Positions 13,937 through 18,070 of a DNA stretch of 18,070 nucleotides are shown here, in pieces. Below the pieces are notes generated by a model. It was not told the DNA's origin. It was given only the letters and a program-made list of their open reading frames with translations, and searched no databases. A program made the position numbers and the translations under genes. Positions within the stretch are counted from its first letter, which is position 1. The number at the start of each line of letters is the position of its first letter. The stretch comes from UMGS172 sp045578845 (GTDB lineage: Bacteria > Bacillota > Clostridia > Oscillospirales > Acutalibacteraceae): contig JAZNLA010000062.1 of NCBI GenBank assembly GCA_045578845.1, positions 1 to 18,070 of the forward strand, in the 5' to 3' direction.

Positions 13937-14653
13937 ATGAATAATAAAACTTCCCATAAAGGCAGTTTTGTAAAAAGACTAACGGCTTTCTTTGGACTGC
14001 CGTTAGTCTTTGTTTTTATTGCCTATCTTGTGATTTTTCTAATTGCCAATCCAATTATTGCACCGATAACATCAATTCTTTCAATGTTTATCGGCGATTC
14101 GGTACCTAACTTTTCTTACGGTACACCTGTCGATAATGATATAAATTTTGTTTCTATCGGTGCAGAGCAACAAAAAACACTTCCGTTCGAAAGCATTGAT
14201 TTACCCAAAGTAGGCGAAGTATATGCTCATATTACAATCCCGGGTACAAGTGTAGATTGTGATGTTTACTACGGTGATAATGCTGCTATTTTAAAACGCG
14301 GACCGGGTCAATATGAATGGAGTAAAATGCCGGGGTTTGGCAGTACAACTTTAGTCGGTGCACATGTTAATTCATATTTCAAAGGATTGCAGTATGTAAA
14401 AATCGGTGACACCATTCATTACACGACATCATACGGTGCTTACGAATATAAAGTAACCGATATTATGATTGTCAAAACAACTGAGGTTACGGCGGCATAT
14501 GAATTACGTGCCGATTACAACAATCTTGTACTTTACACCTGTTATCCGTTCCATTCGGTCGCTTTCAGAGCACAGCGTTACTTTGTATGTGCCGAACTTG
14601 TTTCAGGACCTCTTATCAACATTTATGTTGACGAAGCGGAGGGTGTACAATGA
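13937..14653 (+). CDS. Class D-like sortase (transpeptidase)
   Basis: 238 residues from ATG 13937. A cytoplasmic basic N-terminus, one membrane helix (about 18-38), a linker, then a sortase beta-barrel (about 85-230). The catalytic residues are visible: His143 in GAHVNSYF, Cys202 in LYTCYPF, and Arg214 in QRYFV. The TCYPF form of the TLxTC motif is typical of class D sortases rather than A or B. The enzyme cuts a sorting signal between Thr and Gly and links the protein to peptidoglycan precursor or another amine outside the membrane. The reading frame is open further upstream, inside the substrate gene, but ATG 13937, four bases after its stop, is the natural start. It has no recognisable Shine-Dalgarno, so it probably depends on coupling to the substrate gene. 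Its stop overlaps the next gene by four bases (ATGA). Confidence 0.92.
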   Translation: MNNKTSHKGSFVKRLTAFFGLPLVFVFIAYLVIFLIANPIIAPITSILSMFIGDSVPNFSYGTPVDNDINFVSIGAEQQKTLPFESIDLPKVGEVYAHITIPGTSVDCDVYYGDNAAILKRGPGQYEWSKMPGFGSTTLVGAHVNSYFKGLQYVKIGDTIHYTTSYGAYEYKVTDIMIVKTTEVTAAYELRADYNNLVLYTCYPFHSVAFRAQRYFVCAELVSGPLINIYVDEAEGVQ

Positions 14654-15498
14654 AAATAATTGACAGAATAGCCGTTATCATATTATCGTTTTTAATTGCT
14701 TTATTCGGTTTTATCGGTATAATCAGCGGTATATTAAGCACCACAATATCAAACCCTAAATTTATGATAAATGTGCTTGAAAACAGGCATTATTACGATT
14801 CTATCTACAATGAATACTGTGATGATGTTGAAGGTATAGCCATGCCTGCAGGCGTTGCCGAGGGCGTATTTTCCGCGGTAGTTTCCAAGTCTGAGTTTAA
14901 AGATACAATTAATAGAATAATCAATGCCGCTTACAGTAAAAACAACACATATTCAGGCAATGTTTTTGATAGAGAAACAACTTATAATAAGTTTTATTCT
15001 TCAATGACCGACTATTTTACCAACGTAAAAGGTGTTACTATAACAGAAGAAATGACCGACAGCCTTGACAATGTTGCTAGTTTATGTGCCTCAACCTGCG
15101 GTGTGTATGTAACCTTACCGTTTATTGACACAATCGGTAAATACAGCACTGAATTAAATGAATATTTTAGACTCGGCTGCATTATTTCGGCAGTTGCAGT
15201 TGCATTTTTGATTTTTATTTTGTTCATCACTGAAAAATGGCGTAATCAATCGCCGTATTTATTAGGTATGGCTTTACTTACCGACGGTTTTATGATTATT
15301 CTTGCACCACTTGCTTTACTGATTTCAGGCAAAGTAAAGTATATACAAATAGAGGTTGAATCGCTCTACAGATTTGCAATAGGTTATATCGAACATCTAT
15401 TATATACACTGCTGACAGTCGGCATAGTTTTAATTATAATCGCCGTTGTTATTGCAGGAATATCTTATTTTTTAAATAAAAAAATTGAAAACTCATAA
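14650..15498 (+). CDS. Four-helix membrane protein with large extracytoplasmic domain, sortase-operon partner
   Basis: 282 residues, function unknown, no family recognised. Predicted layout: membrane helix about 5-30, an extracytoplasmic domain of some 140 residues (31-172) that is mostly helical and has Cys57, Cys136 and Cys140 outside the membrane, then three helices at about 174-194, 204-226 and 249-275, and a short lysine-rich cytoplasmic end. The start overlaps the sortase stop (ATGA), with its own strong GGAGGGTG site (14638-14645). The fixed arrangement implies a role with the sortase and its substrate, for example as substrate receptor, assembly factor or anchor-side membrane partner; this is inference from position only. 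A weak terminator follows directly. Confidence 0.8.
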   Translation: MKIIDRIAVIILSFLIALFGFIGIISGILSTTISNPKFMINVLENRHYYDSIYNEYCDDVEGIAMPAGVAEGVFSAVVSKSEFKDTINRIINAAYSKNNTYSGNVFDRETTYNKFYSSMTDYFTNVKGVTITEEMTDSLDNVASLCASTCGVYVTLPFIDTIGKYSTELNEYFRLGCIISAVAVAFLIFILFITEKWRNQSPYLLGMALLTDGFMIILAPLALLISGKVKYIQIEVESLYRFAIGYIEHLLYTLLTVGIVLIIIAVVIAGISYFLNKKIENS

Positions 15499-15520
15499 AA
15501 ACTATTTAATAATAGTTTTT
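15498..15520 (+). terminator. AT-rich terminator of the sortase operon
   Basis: Stem AAAACTATT (15498-15506)/AATAGTTTT (15511-15519) around a TAAT loop, ending in a T run. It starts at the stop codon of the membrane protein gene. It is AT-rich and likely leaky; the stronger hairpin at 15561-15594 would stop any read-through. Confidence 0.65.
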
Positions 15521-15560
15521 ATGGCGTAGCCGAATATCACTTACAAATAGCGACATTATA

Positions 15561-15594
15561 AAAAAAGCCTATCACGAAAGTGATAGGCTTTTTT
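15561..15594. terminator. Strong bidirectional terminator (GAAA tetraloop) at the tRNA-Leu end
   Basis: A 15-bp perfect stem AAAAAAGCCTATCAC (15561-15575)/GTGATAGGCTTTTTT (15580-15594) with a GAAA loop on the plus strand. It has A and T runs at both ends, so it terminates the tRNA transcript on the minus strand, one base after the CCA end, and the sortase operon on the plus strand. Confidence 0.95.
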
Positions 15595-15595
15595 A

Positions 15596-15682
15596 TGGTG
15601 CCGGTGGCGGGGGTCGAACCCGCACGGTATCGCTACCAACGGATTTTGAGTCCGCCTCGTCTGCCAATTCCAACACACCGGC
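15596..15682 (-). tRNA. tRNA-Leu, anticodon CAA
   Basis: An 87-base tRNA including an encoded CCA (15598-15596). Acceptor stem GCCGGTG/CACCGGC with discriminator A; anticodon loop CTCAAAA with anticodon CAA at 15648-15646, reading UUG. The long variable arm with stem GGTA/TACC is the class II mark of tRNA-Leu. T-arm GCGGG-TTCGACC-CCCGC is intact. It is a single tRNA gene with its own promoter and terminator. Confidence 0.98.
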
Positions 15683-15693
15683 GAGCAAATAGT

Positions 15694-15722
15694 ATTATAC
15701 ATTATATCAAAACTAATTTCAA
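15694..15722 (-). promoter_or_regulatory. Predicted promoter of tRNA-Leu
   Basis: On the minus strand: -35 TTGAAA (15722-15717), a 17-base spacer, and a perfect -10 TATAAT (15699-15694). Transcription would start about five bases before the mature tRNA 5' end. Confidence 0.88.
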
Positions 15723-15758
15723 GTATTTTTTTAATCTTTTTAAAATATTCTAAAACTC

Positions 15759-15787
15759 TTTACATTTCTTGTGTTAAGTGATATTAT
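15759..15787 (+). promoter_or_regulatory. Predicted promoter of nadE
   Basis: A -35 TTTACA (15759-15764), a 17-base spacer, and -10 TATTAT (15782-15787), with a leader of about 30 bases ending in AGGAGGT (15809-15815). I saw no convincing NiaR or NrtR operator, though I cannot exclude one. Confidence 0.75.
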
Positions 15788-15821
15788 TTAAAGGTAAAAA
15801 TCTCTTTTAGGAGGTAATTTT

Positions 15822-17783
15822 ATGTTTGGCTTTTTAAGAGTTTCTGCCGCCGTACCATCGGTTTCGGTCGGTGATACACTGTATAATACCGAAAAAATAT
15901 GTGAAAAAATCAAGGAAGCGGCAAACAGCGGCTCTTGTGTCGTAGTTTTTCCCGAACTTGCCGTTACGGGTTACACTGCGGGTGATTTATTCTTCCAAAC
16001 AACTCTTATAAAAGGAGCAGTAGCGGGACTTGAAACCATTATTGAAACCGCTAATTTATATAAAATCGCCGTTATTGTCGGCGTACCTTTAAAAATAAAT
16101 AACAGCCTATTTAACACCGCATGCATTATTTCAGACGGTCTTATAAAAGGTATTGCTGTAAAAACATATATACCTAACCATGGTGAATTTTGCGAAAAAC
16201 GTTGGTTTTCATCGGCTGATGATTTAAACTTATCCGAAATTGATATATTAGAACTAGGCATTACAAAATTCGGCTCCTATAAAATTCACATTGGCAATGA
16301 TTTGATTTTTAATTTAAATAATTCTGTTAAATTCGGCGTTGAAATATGCAAAGATGTTTTAACTGCAATTCCGCCGTCAACATTCATGTCGCTATCGGGT
16401 GCTGAGGTGATTTTCAACCCATGTGCCATAAATGAAATTGTCGGTAAACGCAACTACCGCAGTGATGTAGTTAAAAACCAGTCGTTAAAGACTATAAGTG
16501 CATATATTTTAGTATCTGCCGGTGCCGAAGAATCAACAACCGACCTTGTATTTTCCGGTCATAGTATTGTTGCCGAAAACGGTGTCGTTTTAGCCGAAAA
16601 TGAAAAACTTTGCGACAGTGATTATATTTTAACCTTCGATATAGATATCGAAAAGTTGCAAAACGAAAGACTGAAAAATAATTCGTTCACCGATACTGCT
16701 ACAAAATATGCGGGTCTTTTTGATTGCAGACAAGTTGATATTATATCAAAATTTATTGATACCGACTCTGACGGCTCGCTTTATAAGATATCTAAATTGC
16801 CGTTTATACCCAATAATAAACATGACCGCGAAAAAGTTTGTGCCGATATTTTCGAAATGCAGGTTATGGCTTTAAAAAAGCGTATCGGTGTTACTAGCAG
16901 TAAATTGGTTATCGGTGTTTCGGGCGGACTTGACTCTACTTTAGCTCTGCTTGTATCAACCGAGGCTATGCGTCGTTTAGGCAGACCTTTGACCGATGTT
17001 CACGGCATTACAATGCCTTGTTTCGGAACTTCGGGAAGGACATATTATAACTCGTTAGAACTTATGAAAACGCTTGGTATAACATCACATACAATTGATA
17101 TTAAAGATTCTTGTACAATGCATTTAAGCGACATTAAACATGATATGTCGGTGCTTGATGCAACCTATGAAAATGCCCAAGCAAGAGAACGAACTCAGGT
17201 GCTTATGGACTATGCCGGTGAAATTGGCGGATTCGTTGTCGGTACAGGCGATTTGAGCGAATTGGCACTTGGTTGGTGTACCTATAACGGCGACCAAATG
17301 AGTATGTACGGTGTTAATGCAAGTGTACCTAAAACACTAATACGTTGGATTATTGAAACCGTTTTAAATACTGCTGAATTCAAAAACAGCAGTGCCGTAT
17401 TAACTGATATTCTTGATACACCGATAAGTCCTGAGCTTTTACCGCCAGATACTGAAGGTACTATTGCACAAGTAACCGAAGACATTATAGGACCTTATGC
17501 ATTACACGACTTCTTTTTGTATCATATTGTACGTTTTGGCTTTGGACCAAGCAAAATATTCAGCCTTGCAAAAACTGCATTTAAGAATGATTTCGGTGCA
17601 GGGGAGATACTTAAATGGTTAAAGGTATTTTACCGCCGTTTCTTTACACAACAATTTAAACGCAGTGCTATGCCTGACGGTGTTAAAACAGGTATTATCG
17701 GGCTGTCACCACGCGGTGACTGGCATATGCCGAGTGATGCATCAGCAAACCTTTGGCTAATAGAAATAGAAAACTTAAAATAG
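15822..17783 (+). CDS. nadE: Glutamine-dependent NAD(+) synthetase
   Basis: 653 residues, the two-domain glutamine-dependent form. The N-terminal nitrilase-like glutaminase has the Glu-Lys-Cys triad: Glu45 in FPELAVTGY, Lys114 in VKTYIPN, and Cys176 in VEICKDV. The C-terminal synthetase has the ATP-pyrophosphatase P-loop SGGLDS (367-372) and GTGDLSELALGWCTYNGD further on. It amidates nicotinate adenine dinucleotide to NAD with ATP and ammonia channelled from glutamine, the last step of the pathway that PncB (5173-6615) begins. The start is secure, with AGGAGGT seven bases ahead. It is transcribed alone, from its own promoter to its own terminator. Confidence 0.97.
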   Translation: MFGFLRVSAAVPSVSVGDTLYNTEKICEKIKEAANSGSCVVVFPELAVTGYTAGDLFFQTTLIKGAVAGLETIIETANLYKIAVIVGVPLKINNSLFNTACIISDGLIKGIAVKTYIPNHGEFCEKRWFSSADDLNLSEIDILELGITKFGSYKIHIGNDLIFNLNNSVKFGVEICKDVLTAIPPSTFMSLSGAEVIFNPCAINEIVGKRNYRSDVVKNQSLKTISAYILVSAGAEESTTDLVFSGHSIVAENGVVLAENEKLCDSDYILTFDIDIEKLQNERLKNNSFTDTATKYAGLFDCRQVDIISKFIDTDSDGSLYKISKLPFIPNNKHDREKVCADIFEMQVMALKKRIGVTSSKLVIGVSGGLDSTLALLVSTEAMRRLGRPLTDVHGITMPCFGTSGRTYYNSLELMKTLGITSHTIDIKDSCTMHLSDIKHDMSVLDATYENAQARERTQVLMDYAGEIGGFVVGTGDLSELALGWCTYNGDQMSMYGVNASVPKTLIRWIIETVLNTAEFKNSSAVLTDILDTPISPELLPPDTEGTIAQVTEDIIGPYALHDFFLYHIVRFGFGPSKIFSLAKTAFKNDFGAGEILKWLKVFYRRFFTQQFKRSAMPDGVKTGIIGLSPRGDWHMPSDASANLWLIEIENLK

Positions 17784-17805
17784 TTAATTAGTTAATCAAT
17801 ACTGA

Positions 17806-17845
17806 GCAGACCTTCTAAAAAACACAGAAGGTCTGCATTTATTTT
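17806..17845 (+). terminator. Intrinsic terminator of nadE
   Basis: An 11-bp perfect stem GCAGACCTTCT (17806-17816)/AGAAGGTCTGC (17826-17836), a 9-base loop, and the tail ATTTATTTT. It starts 23 bases after the stop. Between them the 8-mer TAGTTAAT occurs twice in tandem (17781-17796), beginning with the stop codon. Confidence 0.88.
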
Positions 17846-18070
17846 AAATGTTAAGACAGGTAAGTGTAAGTATTCTATATAGTAATAAAAAAAGACAATA
17901 TTAGTATAAAATAATGACTAACACATAAACAGCAAATACACAAAATATAAATCGAATAACTTAAATTAAAATGACCCAATGTATTACAAAAAAATTTCTA
18001 TCGGTTGGAAATTCTAAAATTGATGAACTAAACCTAACGAAATAGAAAAGTCGCAGTAAAATTGATTTGA
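17846..18070. other. AT-rich terminal region without a recognisable gene
   Basis: 225 bases, very AT-rich and with stops in most frames. On the minus strand, 17961-18068 is open for 35 codons from the window edge, but the product is not recognisable and its composition is not gene-like; it could be the end of a gene lying beyond the window. A short inverted repeat, AATTTC (17993-17998)/GAAATT (18008-18013), is present without a T run. I see no promoter pair or RNA gene with confidence. Confidence 0.5.

Noticed and set aside
15596..15682. tRNA-Leu as an attachment site of an integrated element
   Set aside because: No integrase gene, no direct repeat of the tRNA 3' end seen in the window, and both flanks are ordinary genes.
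17781..17796. Tandem TAGTTAAT repeat after nadE as a regulatory or mobile element
   Set aside because: Two copies of an AT-rich 8-mer are likely a small slippage event.

Overview
The window looks like a chromosomal segment of a low-GC, Gram-positive anaerobe of the class Clostridia, probably Oscillospirales/Ruminococcaceae. Evidence: strong AGGAGG-type ribosome binding sites, a textbook CIRCE operator before groESL, lon next to engB/ysxC as in other Firmicutes, a class D-like sortase, a Cys-rich protein that fits a clostridial DUF family, and AT-rich spacers with TTGACA/TATAAT promoters. The taxonomic call is inference from gene content, not from a marker gene. Nothing in the window looks like a prophage, transposon, CRISPR array or integrated island.

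Layout. 1-2160: 3' part of a class I fumarase alpha subunit, an RlmL-type rRNA methyltransferase, and a TspO/MBR membrane protein whose Shine-Dalgarno lies inside the 3' arm of the preceding terminator-like hairpin. 2189-4252: HrcA/CIRCE-type groES-groEL operon with its own promoter and terminator. 4261-6657: two-gene operon of prephenate dehydrogenase and nicotinate phosphoribosyltransferase. 6688-11781: operon lon, engB, lysA and a duplicated Cys/His-module protein, ending in a terminator shared with a convergent ogg-type DNA glycosylase on the minus strand (11762-12616). 12617-12913: AT-rich divergent control region with two DnaA-box-like 9-mers and several inverted repeats.

12839-15520: envelope locus. 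A small tail-anchored protein is followed by a promoter and three tightly packed genes: a secreted protein with an unusual sorting signal (IEKTG instead of LPxTG), a class D-like sortase, and a four-helix membrane protein with a large extracytoplasmic domain. This is the least ordinary part of the window and the best candidate for an undescribed system: a sortase next to a single apparent dedicated substrate and an unknown membrane partner.

15561-15722: tRNA-Leu(CAA) on the minus strand with its own promoter and a bidirectional terminator. 15759-17845: glutamine-dependent NAD synthetase as a single-gene unit. 17846-18070: AT-rich DNA in which I recognise no gene.

Metabolic links: PncB and NadE are the first and last steps of NAD synthesis from nicotinic acid. 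TyrA and LysA serve tyrosine and lysine/peptidoglycan synthesis. GroESL and Lon are protein quality control; EngB and the RlmL-like enzyme serve ribosome assembly and modification.
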